Assembly (NCBI GenBank): GCA_038373865.1
Contig: JAXGGA010002022.1
Coordinates: 1-64,000, forward strand
Origin: Uloborus plumipes
Taxonomy: Eukaryota; Arthropoda; Arachnida; Araneae; Uloboridae
Reading direction: 5' to 3'
DNA: 64,000 nucleotides
The position numbers and the translations under genes are program-made. Each line of letters opens with the position of its first letter. Position 1 is the first letter of the stretch. Of the stretch, positions 10,908 through 22,260 are shown piece after piece. Below the pieces are notes generated by a model, which saw only the letters and a list, made by a program, of their open reading frames with translations, was not told the DNA's origin and searched no databases.

Positions 10908-11770
10908 TTCTGAACGGTTCATCATTGAACGAAAAATGGTTCAAATTGAAAAGTGAAATATGGGAATGAGTCTCTCTGAGATCTTTCAAAAAAAAAAAAA
11001 GTTTATTCCATTCGGATGGTTCACACAGAAGTTATTAGGTGGGGAAAGGTTGCTTGAACGGTTCAATGTTGAACAAAAAAATGTTCAAATTGAAAATTTA
11101 AATACGGTAATGAAGTACCCGTGCCGAGATCTTTCGAACAAAAAAAAGTTTGTTTAAATCGGACTGTTCACTCAAAAGTTATTAGGGGTGAGAATTTGTT
11201 TGAACGGTTCAATGTTGAACGAAAAATCGTTCAAATCGAAAATGTAGATACGGGAATGAAGTATTCTTGATAAGATCTTTCGAATAAAAACATTTTATTC
11301 AATTCGGACGGTTGACTTAAAAAATATTAGGTGGGGAAAGGTTGCTTGAACGATTCAATGTTGAACCAAAAATGTTCAAATTTAAAATTTAAATACTGTA
11401 ATAAAGTATCCTTGCCGAGATGCTTCGAAAAAAAAAATTGTTTAAATCGGACTGTTCACTCAAAAGTTATTAGGGGTGACAGCTTGTTTGAACGGTTCAA
11501 TGTTAAACGAAAAATTGTTCAAATCGAAAATGTAGATACGGGAATGAAGTATCCTTGAAAATATCTTTCGAACAAAAAAAAGTTTGTTCAAATCGGACTG
11601 TTCATTCAAAAGTTAGTATCGCGGGACCGGTTGTTTGAACGGCTCAAAGTTGAACCAAAAATTGTTCAAATCAAAAAATCAAATATGGGAATGAGCTGTA
11701 CTCGCCGAGATCTTTCCAACAAAAAAAAGTTTGTCCAAATCGGAATGTTCATTCAAAAGTTATTAGGGGG
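10908..11770 (+). repeat. ~145-bp tandem modules, six copies
   Basis: The palindromic core GAACGGTTCAATGTTGAAC recurs at about 10913, 11057, 11203, 11346, 11490 and 11637, with spacings of 143-147 bp. Each module also contains CGAGATCTTTCGAACA and AAAGTTATTAGGGG. The copies give runs of similar short reading frames that are not genes. One module is present at 36748-36960. Confidence 0.85.
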
Positions 11771-11820
11771 GACAGACAGACCGACCGACAGACCGACCGA
11801 CCGACCGACAGACCGACACA
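11771..11820. repeat. (GACC/GACA)n microsatellite
   Basis: Imperfect tetranucleotide tract of ~50 bp directly after the last 145-bp module. The same tract follows the module copy at 36972-37000. Confidence 0.85.
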
Positions 11821-11994
11821 CAAATTCCCATCTCAATACCCTACTTTCAAATTTTTAATTTTTCGATATTCATTTTACCTCTTTATTTTTTTAACTTGGC
11901 GATATTTTTTGGACTTGGCGATATTTTTTAGATGCATTAAGCTACTTTTAATGTTTTTTTCGTTTTTCTTTTATTTTTAACGGGAAAGTAGGCT

Positions 11995-13172
11995 AAAAAA
12001 AGATGAACGAACTTGAAGTGTCCATACCTGAGAACAAAGGTCACCAGTACGTCAGAAATTTCAGCACTTGTTATACTCTATTCAGTCAGAGGTATAAAAC
12101 AGTAGGATTTTGATGAACAAACATTTCATAAGCCAACAAATAACAATCCCGGTAGTACAAATCAATCATCATAAACGAAAAAAATTTAGACTCAGGTCTT
12201 GGATGTGTTTGATTCTGAGACGAAGTGTCCTTGAATTCCCTGGTACAAATGTATTCTTTATAAATAGAAAATTTTATATTTCAATCCGTGAAAGTAACCA
12301 GAGTTTTTTAGCAGCGCATCTATATGCTCTATAAGTTAAAGAAGCAGCCTTTAGAAGTTGCAAAAAATGATGTTATGTAAAAGTGCTACTTAAAATACAA
12401 GTACAAGTCAGTGCAAAATGATTTTTACCTGTTGTTGGTATGTTCAGTTCTTGAGCAATATAGCATCATTCTTTTGAATTATAACAGAATTTAGTTTAGT
12501 TCAAACTTAAAGCAGAATCGTTCTATCGCATTTTACCTTCCAAACTGTTTGTTCACTATTTTCAGTTTAGACTATACTTATCTATTAAGTGCAACAAAAT
12601 CTCAAGTGACTCATACAAATAATAAAATAACTTTTCGATTGAATTTTCCGTTTCATTTGGTTTATCAAAATATGTTCTTTCAAATTTTACACAACTTTGA
12701 CAATAATTACCATGATTAGCAACACATTTCCGAGGGACGCATCAGAGGATAGCAGAGTTGTCTTCTACTGAACACGATTAGTGAATAGTTGGCGCATTGG
12801 CGAGTCTTGGTTTATCTTTCATGCGAAATCAAATCAAATCAAAGCAGTAGAAAAATTTCGTTTGATATAATTGATATCTAAAATCGGTTATTTAAAAAAC
12901 GTGTCAATGTTTTTATTGTGAAAACGATTTAGTATTGTATGAGAGAAGCTCCTCTTTCAATTTCAGCCTTTTTTTTTTTTTTTTTTTTTCAATTTTAGAA
13001 AACAAAATGCAGTATCCACACAATTAACATTTATACTTCTCTTCCAATGGCTACCGTTTTGAAGTACACTAAAGAAAAGGGTATTTTTTATGAATCACCG
13101 AAAGTTATTTCCTCTTCCTTTTTTTTAAATTTTCATTTTATTTTATTTTTTACAATTTATGTATGTTTAGCA
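11995..13172. other. AT-rich spacer, no gene seen
   Basis: No RNA or protein gene recognised. A T-run at ~12968-12989 is the only conspicuous simple sequence. Confidence 0.5.
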
Positions 13173-13174
13173 GC

Positions 13175-13992
13175 ATGGGTCATTTTCACCATATGCTTAC
13201 ATTTCAGAATTTTTAAGTAATTTTTTTAACTTGTTATTTTCTTTTAGAATCACTAACAGATGTTTTGTCACATATTTTAGGTGTGTGAAAAAGTAATTTG
13301 TTGTACACTTTGATGCATAATAAAGTATTCAAATGCTGTTTTAAAACTTTAAGTTGCAAGAAAAATTGTCGTCCGCTACCATACAAAATAAATATGAAAT
13401 CTCACTTTTAAACCATATCATAGCACCTAGAACCAACTTCATTTGAAATTATTTGCATTCCTGAAGCTTAAAACGATGTTTGTGACGATTAAAATATTGA
13501 TCAAAAACTGTATGGTAACGCACTTGATATTTGGTAACGGATTTGACCAGTAACGGACTAGACATTTCAACCAAAATGTCAAATTATGGCTAGGTTGTCG
13601 AATTTAAAAATTGAACAACAATATGCATTTTCTTAGAGTTGTATAATAAGCAATATTTCGGGGTAAAAGTTGAGAAAAAGTAAAAATTAATACTAAAATC
13701 TTTGGTAACAGACTTGACAAAGAATAAAAATACGCACCTGGAAGAAATCTTGTGCGAAACGCCACAGTAATACTTCTTGACTGAAGAAAACAAAACGGTA
13801 CGAAATATTTACATCACTAGTTTGTTAAGTTAACTGAATACGTGTTACCATCTTTTGACTGCAATAAATACCTTTTTTAGCTAAAATAATCTTAGGGTAA
13901 CGGACTTGACAAGAACTGCCGGACAAAATATATTCATACATTTCTTATTGAAATAAAATTACTATTGTCAATATTTATTATGAATACCATAT
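13175..13992 (+). repeat. Block X, left arm of an ~817-bp inverted repeat
   Basis: X pairs with X' (14298-15114) over its whole length, at roughly 90-95% by eye. It contains five spaced copies of a GGTAACGGACTTGAC-type 15-mer, at 13514, 13533, 13549, 13704 and 13896. No coding capacity. Confidence 0.85.
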
Positions 13993-14297
13993 GGGTCATT
14001 TTCAAAATTTGCTTACATTTGCTGTCCGGAGGTTAAAAAGACGATTTTGAAGCATAACTTATATTTTAAATTCAATGCGAATAATTATTTTCTGCAAGAA
14101 ATACCCCCAAAAAAATTCTATTACTCAACAAATTATTGAAATTTATTTATTTATTTTTATATAAGTCTTTAAAAATGAGAATCAAGGCAAAAACGCTTGT
14201 CCATTTCCAATTTTCGCAAGTTCAACTATTTTTTTCCTATACTTAATGGTCAAAAAAAGTAAATGTGACATATTATTTTTATATATTGACTATTAGT
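13993..14297 (+). repeat. Block Y, 305 bp, loop of X/X' and partner of Y'
   Basis: It starts GGGTCATTTTCAAAATTTGC and ends TATTGACTATTAGT. It matches, inverted, 15115-15170 plus 16741-16989 (Y'). Y is uninterrupted, which makes it the empty-site reference for Helitron C. Confidence 0.85.
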
Positions 14298-15114
14298 ATA
14301 TGGTATTCATGGTAAATATTGACAATAGTAATTTTATTTCAAATAGAAATGTATGAATATATTTTGTCCGGAAGTTCTTGTCAAGTCCGTTACCCTAAGA
14401 TTATTTTAGCTAAAAAAGGTATTTATTGAAGTCAAAAGATGGTAACACGGATTCAATTAACTTAACAAATTAGTGACGTAACTATTTTGTACCATTTTGT
14501 TTCCCTGAGTCGAGAAGTATTGCTGTGGCGTTTCGCACAAAATTTTTTCCAGGTGCGTATTTTTATTCTTTGTCAAGTCCGTTACCAAAGATTTTAGTAT
14601 TAATTTTTACTTTTTCTAAACTTTTACCCCTAAATATTGTTCATTATACAACTATAAGAAAATGCATATTGTAGTTCAATTTTTGAATTCGACAACCTAG
14701 CCATAATTTGACATTTTGGTTGAAATGTCAAGTCCGTTACTGGTCAAATCCGTTACCAAATGTCAAATTCGTTACCATAGAGTTTTTGATCAATATTTCA
14801 ATCACCACAAACATCGTTTTAAGCTTCAGAGCGCAAATAATTTCAAATGAAGTTAGTTCTAGGCTCTATGATATAGTTTAAAAATGAGATTTCATATTGA
14901 TTTTGTATGGTAATGGACGACAATTTTCCTTGCAACTTACAGTTTTACAACAGCATTTGAATACTTAATTATTCATCAAAGTGTACAACCAGTTACTTTT
15001 TTACACATCTACAATATGTGACTAAACATCTGTTAGTGTTTCTAAAAGAAAATAGCAAGTTAAAAAAATTACTTGAAAATTTTGAAATGTAAGCATATGG
15101 TGAAAATGACCCAT
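14298..15114 (-). repeat. Block X', right arm of the ~817-bp inverted repeat
   Basis: Reverse complement of 13175-13992 with scattered substitutions. It carries the same series of 15-mer motifs in inverted orientation. It ends ...GAAAATGACCC, i.e. a terminal-repeat end placed internally in the composite element. Confidence 0.85.
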
Positions 15115-16989
15115 ATACTAATAGTCAATATATAAAAGTAATTTGTTATATATACTTTTTTATACAATTACTAGCGGTACCCGCACGGCTTTGCCCGTGG
15201 TATAAAATTAAAAGTTCATTTGTAAAATAATTAATATAGCAGAAAAAATACTCTATTTTAGTTATAATTCAACTACAATTCCTTCAAAGTATGATATAAA
15301 AATTTGGTATGGGCCCTACACTACTTCCTTTTACGTGTACATTTCTTAGTAGATGCCTTAAGTGCTAAAATAGTGCTTGGAGGGAGTGAGATAACAATTC
15401 AAACATTTATATCCCTAGTTTGCCACGAAACAATGCAAAAAAATGTTTTACAATGATTAATCTCCAAAATATCGCCGATTTTAACATCATTCAGTGAATT
15501 TTTCGCAAAATATCACCAATAGCGCCAAATTGAACCCCCCCAAAAAAAGTTTTTAAAAAAATCGCAAATTTGTCGCCAAATTGGCAAAATATCGCTAATA
15601 GCGCCAAATTGAGTCCAAATAAAAAAAAAATCGCCAACTTGGCGATATGTCGCCAAATTGGCGACAAATACTTCGCGACCAAAGGCTTGGCGATATATCG
15701 CCAAGTGGTCGCGCCAATTCATCTGCATTGAAATTAACACTGATTAACTCCAAAAAAGGGGTAAAGCATCCCCTTGTGACATTCAAATGAAACCCCAACT
15801 GGAGATGCACAAAAATAAGCCAAAAGAGAAAATAAGAACAATTTTGTTGCTCACAGAAACCAACAGAAATCTTACCAAGATTTGAAAGAAGAAGAAAGTT
15901 TCCTTTCCCAGCTTTAAAAACAAAACAATACATTTTCCGAAATGAAACACTTTAAAAAGAACGTTGCAATGTCACAATTTATACGATATTTGGTTAATCT
16001 TTGTGCTTTGGGTACCCCTTTCTCGCTAAATGGGCGATAGACGCTCCTACTACTGTTTCTAAACGTTGCCAAAATCAATATTGCTGAAATGCGAAATCTA
16101 TAAAAATGGAAAAAAAATCCGCCAAATCTTTTAATTAAGTCATTAGTATATTGGAAACAGGGTGGCCAGAAAAATACTACGCTCCTTATTTGGGCCGAAA
16201 AAATACTACCGTAGTATCAAAAATACTACTTCTGGCAACCCTGGAAAAAGAACGAAACAAAAATAAGTATGAACACGTAACCATAGTAACAGCATGAAAA
16301 GTTGATTTCCGTTGATAAAATAATTCATTTCATTAACCATTTTAGAATCGTTTGGCTTGCTTTACTGAAGGTAAGCCTTGAATTCCGGGATTCTAAAAAC
16401 AATTGTTACAGCTCTCCTGATGATCGTAGAAACTTCGAAAAAACTTCATTTTGTGCAGAAAAATTCAAGCTTTCGAATGACATAAGACTTGAAAATGTGT
16501 ATAAAATATTTCTTCCCTATTTTATCGAATTTCCGCCAAGAATTCGAATAGAAAAAGAACGAAATGGAATTTTCGAAAAATCGCTTCGAGGTGCAAAACT
16601 ACATGCTACAAACTAATTTTGTACCAAGTGGCATAAAAATCGACCGAACGGTTTTGGCGCTACGCGCGTGACAGACAGACAGAAGGAAAGACAGAAGGAA
16701 AGACAGAGAGACAAACTTTCAGCTTTATTATTAGTAGAGAAGTATATAAAAAAAATATTTGAACTTGCGAAAATTGAAATGGACAAGCGTTTTTGCCTTG
16801 ATTCTCATTTTCAAAGACTTATATAAAGTAAATAAATAACTTTCAATAATTTTTTGAGTGATAGAATTTTTTTCGGCATATTTCTTGCAGAAAATAATTG
16901 TTTGCATTGAATTTAAAATTTAAGTTATGCTTCAAAATCGTCTTTTTAACCTCCGGACAACAAATAAAAGCAAATTTTGAAAATGACCC
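15115..16989 (-). repeat. Block Y' (307 bp) split by Helitron C
   Basis: 15115-15170 and 16741-16989 together equal the inverted Y block. The interruption is 15171-16740, which is Helitron C. Its right end is the outer terminus of the composite element. Confidence 0.8.
15171..16740 (-). mobile_element. Helitron C, full-length non-autonomous, 1.57 kb
   Basis: Read on the minus strand it starts TCTCTACTAATAATAAAGC at 16740, with a (GTCT)n-like subterminal tract. It ends with hairpin CACGGGCAAAGCCGTG and CTAG at 15171, followed by T: canonical Helitron termini. Block Y (around 14240) is the same target without the insertion, so both borders are fixed. Its body matches Helitron A (2469-3569, 5363-5911) inverted. 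No Rep-helicase gene is present; the short frames inside are not convincing. Confidence 0.88.
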
Positions 16990-17287
16990 GCATACGAGTT
17001 ATTTAAAAGGGGAAAAAACTACAGCCGAATGCAATTGATGAATAATCGTATAGCATAAGTCAACGGTTTATAAGTAAAAAAAGTACGGCATAATTAATTT
17101 TCGAAGCTGCATGTGGCCGACACTTACTGCATTTTTATAGAGTGAAAGCGTTACTGTTGGACCTTAGTAACTAAAAGCCTTTTCTTCAGCAGTTAACAAC
17201 CTTTCAGAATGAAGAATTGACACAAAGCACGGCAAGTGTGTTAGGTTTCTCCTATGCCACGGATCGAGCTCGGATCGTCTGCATTAA

Positions 17288-17798
17288 TCCATTTATGCCC
17301 AAGTTTTTTTTAACATTGTTTTTCAATTTTTATCTGCTTAAAACTCTTACTTGGAATGGTTTACATACATTTTAGACGTAAAATAGATCGCCGTTATTAA
17401 GTTATTTAACGTCCGGTTAATGGGACACTAGGCTGATATGTGAGTAAAATACGACCTTTCTTGACTTTACTTTTGCAAAGTAACATTACAGAAGGTATCT
17501 GTGATCAATTTTCAGCAAATCATTTTAAAATAGTTTAATTTTATGAAAAATAAGTTCGCAAAAAAAACTTACTTTCTGGCTACCCATGCTGGATCGTTGC
17601 TTGACTGATTTGTCTGAAAATAGCTGTTAATAAATAAACTCTGATGTCCAAATAGTGGCTCTAACTGGTTTTCTCGAGAAGAAGGACTATTTAGCTGGTG
17701 AAAAACAGCTTTAGTAAAATGATATACCCATTACAGGTTTTTGTATGCAGTAACTAATAACAAGCGTCCCGTTTTTTAGGCTACTGGGCATAAATGGG
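17288..17798 (+). mobile_element. piggyBac-like MITE, copy 1 (511 bp)
   Basis: The terminal repeats are TCCATTTATGCCCA (left) and TGGGCATAAATGGG (right). TTAA lies directly outside on both sides (17284-17287 and 17799-17802), the target duplication of the piggyBac superfamily. The first base of the left repeat is mutated from the CCC seen in copy 2. Non-coding. An inverted copy is at 46437-46950. Confidence 0.85.
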
Positions 17799-17802
17799 TT
17801 AA

Positions 17803-20260
17803 CTGACCACATGAGACTTGCAGCTTGAATCTTTATTTCCGCCGTCTTTCTGCCCTTTAACTCGAAATCTTACCAGAGAACCACATCATACACGAATAGT
17901 GTAATAATGGAAAACATTCCAATAGATATACAGCGACCTAAAGAGCCTCTCGAGAGATTTTTCGACGCAAAAATTATTTACCTTTATCGGCTTGTTACTG
18001 AAATATAAGATCGTAGTTTAACGATTTATTTTTTAAAGCTCCAAATTTAAAAACTTGGCGAGAAATCGATCACGCAATTCATTGTCATAGCATGTATTTA
18101 TCTACGAATCATGCGAAATATGTTTGACATTACTCATAGGAACTCCTCACTAAATTTGGCGGAGTCACGAGGGCAGATAATTTATGCATCCAAAAACATG
18201 TTTTACAATACTCTGTTGATTAGTTCTTATTTATTTAATATTTGTTATTTACTTTTTTACTTTATTTGTTTCAGTTTCGCTAGTTAGGATTTATTACGAA
18301 AGAGTTGGTATGTTCATTCCCGCACCCAGGCCGGGAATATTGGACGAGTGGCTTGGTGACAGACAGCAGGCCTAATCAATGAATGTACTACATGGGACCC
18401 TTTAACTTGAAATTCAATCTTTTAATATTCGTTTGGGGCTGGGGAGGGTCAGGGAAAATGGGAAGTATTATTAGCAGTGGTTTGAGTTCGCAGTATTATT
18501 AACAGTGTTAAACTTCCCAGAAGCATTGAGACGGTGAATTAACTCAACTCAGCCCCAATAATGTGCTTTCCCCTCTCAATGAATTGAATAGGAATAAATA
18601 ACAACTCTCAAGGTCAGGCTTCTATAGTGATTGAATCCGAACTATATTCTCTTACACAAACAAGATCTAGTCGTAGTATTGGAGGGTTTTTCGCATCATC
18701 ACAAAAGCTAGAACACACTATCAAGAGAGAGAGAGATAACCACAAGCTACTTTTGAGTCAACCTATTGTTTTCTGCAGTACGTTACAGCCCATAAGTCAG
18801 GGCAAGGCAGAACTTCATGGAATGTTGCAACATCCTGGTTATGACATCCAGAGCTTTGTAGTTCTGTCTTTGCCCTAGTTTACGGTTTGTAACTAATGGC
18901 AGAATGCCTAATCTTTTGCCTTCATTTCTCGAATTGAACTGCACTACAGTTGGGGCAAACCTAACCTGGCAGCGACGTAATGCTGTGATTAGGATATGCG
19001 TATGCTTAACCTTCACAATGCTGTCAGGTAAGGTTTTTCCCAACTATAGTGCTTGCGGATTCTCGCTGGCTTGATGGATCTACTTTAGCTGCCAGTCTGA
19101 AGGCACTCTCACCTTCAATAAGAGAACATCTGCCTTTTGCTTGGCTATTGACAGTTCCAAACTGATGAGATGATAACAAGGATGAAACTGCAGTCTCTGA
19201 ATTTCATAATTAGGTTGTTGATGTATGGCTTGCTGTCAACCTAAGGGGTGTGAAAAAAAAGTTTTTTTGCGGGAGGGGGGGGGGAGAAGCAGTATTGACC
19301 ATACTGAGAGTCACAACCAAGTGTAGCGATAAAAATTCCTCCGCTGCTTCCTTATATTCTGTTGCAACTTTCAAAAATAGCATTTGGGAAAAAAAACTAA
19401 TGAAAATGATGTACTTACTGTCTACCTACGGTTGCTGTGGAATTGGCAAACGTCCAGTTAAGACGAGTCTATTTTATTGCGGAGAAAGCAAAAATTTGGT
19501 GCAGGTGTTTTGCTCATTTCAATATGTCACTGCGTAATTTAGAGTTAAGCACACATTTGCTAAAGCTGGCATCTCTGAAAACTAATTGATGCTTCCATTT
19601 CCGCCAGTGAGTCGGATGTTAGCCGTTTCATTCCATTGGTGGTCATAGTGTCGTAAATACGTGGTGCTTTAAATTGTGAAATAACTTCGTGAGAAATTAT
19701 TGTCTTTATGAGTTTACTATGTTTTAAGTGCCGTATAACCGGGAGCAATATTTGAAATATTTCATGCTTATACACAAACATTTTTTATTATATAACCTAT
19801 TTCTAACCATTTCTAAAATTCTTACTTGGAAAGAATAAAACACTCAAACGACGGAATTCACGTTTCTCTTATTTGCAAGTCAAAAACAAGGCATTTTCTC
19901 CCCACAAATTACCAAACGTTTCACATACGCACGAAAAGGCTATCGGAAAAAAACAAAGGCTAAAAAAAAAGAGAGAGAGCAATTTTAAATTTTTGATGCA
20001 TACGAGATAAGTAAAAGTGAGCAGCAGAAATGAACAGGAAAAACTTCCATCCCAGCAAAACGGATAAGAAAAAGAGAAGAAAAAAGTGTTATAAAAGAAA
20101 AAGAACACCGCTAGCAGAAGTTAAAAAACGCGGCGTGGTGGTTTCGAATGCAACCGTAATTGCAGCTCAATCGACGCTTAACGAAGTGATAGTGACAATC
20201 GCTGTTGCCAAGAAACGAACGCTAATTTGAAGCGACTTCCGCCACGAAACGACCGGAAAT
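17803..20260. other. Spacer of mixed composition, no supported gene
   Basis: 18300-19200 is less AT-rich than its surroundings, but I recognise no protein in it. A 66-codon ATG frame at 20030-20230 (+) is lysine/arginine-rich then hydrophobic, with no homology I know, and is not called. A short GA tract lies at 19968-19980 and a G-run at 19265-19278. Confidence 0.4.
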
Positions 20261-20913
20261 TGACTGCCGGAATTTTTACCTCCTCTCCCTAATGGCTCTC
20301 TCTTCTTCTGAGGAATCGAAAAAGAGCAAGTTCATTTCAATATTTTTGGTCTGAATTTTTTTCCTCTCAGGTTTTGTGTTGTTGGAAATTTCTAAATATT
20401 CTTCATTAGTTATTTCAATAATTGGTTGATCGTTTAAAGGGAACGTTTTAAAAAAACTATTTTTTATTCATATATGTATGACATGGAATAAAAAAATCTT
20501 CTGCAGAGTTAAATTCTTCTAAATATTATGTAAGCATGATTCTGATTTTTCAATATGATAAAAATCTTAGCACAAAGCTGTGTGCAATCAGAAATATTAC
20601 TTTTTTTTTCAAGGTGTGACTCCTTGAAAATATTTAGAGGAGTGAATTTCCTTTTCGATGAGAGAAATGTATGAAAACAGTGAAGACCATAATAGTTGAA
20701 CTGACTGCGGAATGCTGGAATTTTTACCTCCTCCCCCCTCCCCCCAATGGTTCTCAAAAAAGGGCAAGTTCATTTCAATGTTTAATTTTTTATTTTTCCC
20801 CCTTAGATTTTGTCTTACTGGAAATTTTTGAACACTCTACATTAGTTACTGCGACAATTGGTTGATTGTTTAAAGAAAATGGTTTTAAAAGACCTGTTTC
20901 TTTACTTAAATAT

Positions 20914-21521
20914 TGTAACGAGTCCGTAGCACCTTCAACTTTCTTTAAATGAACATTCCAATCTTGAGGAAGTAACTATAAATTTATTTACAAGTATGTA
21001 CACTATTTACAAAAGGAGCAGGAAACAATTGCTAAACATCCAGCAATTAGGTAGCAAAACAATACACTGTACTCTCAACAGTAATTCAGCACCACGTATC
21101 TAACGTGAACAGTAATTAAGCAATTACAAAAGCAAAACATCGCCCAAGCGAATAGCGAATAAAACGAGTCACCAGAATCAAATCTGAAAACAACTGACTG
21201 ACTTGTGTTCAAGGCCAGCTATTTATACACGGAAAGAAATGTCCACAATATTCGAGAAAAAACCTGGAATATTTTGTTTCATTCATAACTTGAACAATCC
21301 ATTCACAAATTCTAGCGATAAGAAAAAAAACCACGCGAAAATGTCTTCACGCTTATTAAAGTTAGGGCAAGTGTAAAAACTGCTAAGTGTTTCAGGGCCG
21401 GTATACAGATGATAAAAGTGATATCTTCAGATACATTTGCAACATGTCGCCAGATAAAACCAAAACTAATGAAAATAAAGCAAGGCAGGAAAAACCACAA
21501 CTATTTACAAGATTTGTAACA
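20914..21521 (-). repeat. 3' LTR of the gypsy element (608 bp)
   Basis: On the element's strand it runs TGTTAC...GTTACA. It matches 26551-27158 throughout at a constant offset of 5,637 bp, including an identical 62-codon spurious frame. An AATAAA signal (minus strand) lies at 20983-20988. Confidence 0.95.
20983..20988 (-). terminator. LTR polyadenylation signal AATAAA
   Basis: TTTATT on the plus strand, about 230 bp downstream of the LTR TATA box in transcription direction. This is a plausible R/U5 boundary signal. The copy in the 5' LTR is at 26620-26625. Confidence 0.55.
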
Positions 21522-21534
21522 TTGCCGCCTTCCT
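21522..21534 (-). other. Polypurine tract of the gypsy element
   Basis: AGGAAGGCGGCAA on the element strand, directly upstream of the 3' LTR, as needed to prime plus-strand synthesis. Confidence 0.7.
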
Positions 21535-21753
21535 AAGGACTGCACGTCCCGGGCAGTACAATCCCCAGAAAAGAAGCAAGGGAAAATTTACAGATGCACA
21601 CATTACGTGATAACCAATCATAAACATGATAAACAATAACAATGAGAACATGAAAGAAACACTAACATTGATAAAGTCATATTACAAACAATTAAAGGCA
21701 AAAGTTATTTACAAAATTTACAAGCAAGTTACCATGGTAGCTTTAGATTTATT

Positions 21754-22260
21754 TTACGAACTATGGCCATAGTATGGGGCTAGCCGATCATAATGTACAA
21801 CCCTAGGTTTTGAATGTGATGACTTCTGGATCCTCACTACGACGTCGTTCAGCCGGTGGAGAACTGTGTAAGGTCCATCCCAATGCGACTGCAATTTGGG
21901 TGACAGACCTTTACGTCGGATGGGATTCCATAGCCATACTTTGTCACCTTCTTGAAAGTCATGATTAGTGGACCTTGTGTCGTATCGGGTCTTCATCTTC
22001 TCCGTCGCGATGTTGATTCGCTCCCGTGCGAAGTGATGAACGTCCTCCAACCGGGCCTGGAGATCCTGGACGTATTCCTCAGGCGATGAAGGCGCATCTG
22101 GAGGGAGACCGAAGACGAGATCACAAGGTAGCCGAAGCTCTCGGCCGAAGAGCATCTGTGATGGGGAATATCCGGTGGTCTCGTGGACAGCACTGCGGTA
22201 GGCCAGCAGAAACAGAGGAAGTTTCTTGTCCCAATCCTGTTGATTTTTGGAGACCATAAG
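21754..22260 (-). pseudogene. Gypsy integrase C-terminal part (frameshifted off the rest of pol)
   Basis: This frame continues the integrase after a 1-nt phase change at about 22240-22275. It contains the typical VSKNQQDWDKKLPLFLLAYR segment, then a GPY/F-type module (SHWDGPYTV) near the end, and stops at 21754. There is no chromodomain. In an intact element it would be fused to the catalytic core encoded by 22121-24856. The open frame begins upstream at 22428, but residues before ~22260 are an out-of-frame shadow. With LTRs that look identical, the break is recent or a sequencing error. Confidence 0.85.

Larger units (their letters stand above)
10149..11994. mobile_element. TIR element with internal tandem modules (1.85 kb)
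   Basis: The ends are AGCCTACTTTCCCGT (10149-10163) and its complement (11980-11994), a 15-bp perfect inverted terminal repeat. Inside are ~200 bp of unique left sequence shared with 6226-6386, then six ~145-bp modules, then a GACA/GACC microsatellite, then an AT-rich right arm. A second right-end copy lies at 36748-37169. No long ORF is present, so the element is non-autonomous. No target duplication is obvious and the superfamily is unknown. Confidence 0.6.
13177..16989. mobile_element. Composite TIR element, order X-Y-X'-Y', flanked by GCAT
   Basis: The outer ends are GGGTCATTTTCA...GCTTACATTT (from 13177) and its imperfect complement (to 16989), about 23 of 28 positions matching. GCAT lies immediately outside both ends (13173-13176 and 16990-16993), a possible 4-bp target duplication. 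Inside, block X (~817 bp) is repeated inverted as X', and block Y (~305 bp) inverted as Y', in the interleaved order X, Y, X', Y'. Y' carries Helitron C. No transposase is present. Both X and Y begin with the same GGGTCATTTTCA end sequence, so the element may have arisen from two copies. Confidence 0.65.

Noticed and set aside
10908..11858. Series of similar short ORFs (65-75 codons) as a gene family, or a CRISPR-like array
   Set aside because: They are frames across 145-bp tandem modules of a TIR element; no separate start contexts, and repeats are contiguous without spacers.
20030..20230. 66-codon ATG frame, basic N-terminus
   Set aside because: Short, no known family, lies in unremarkable sequence just before the tandem duplication.
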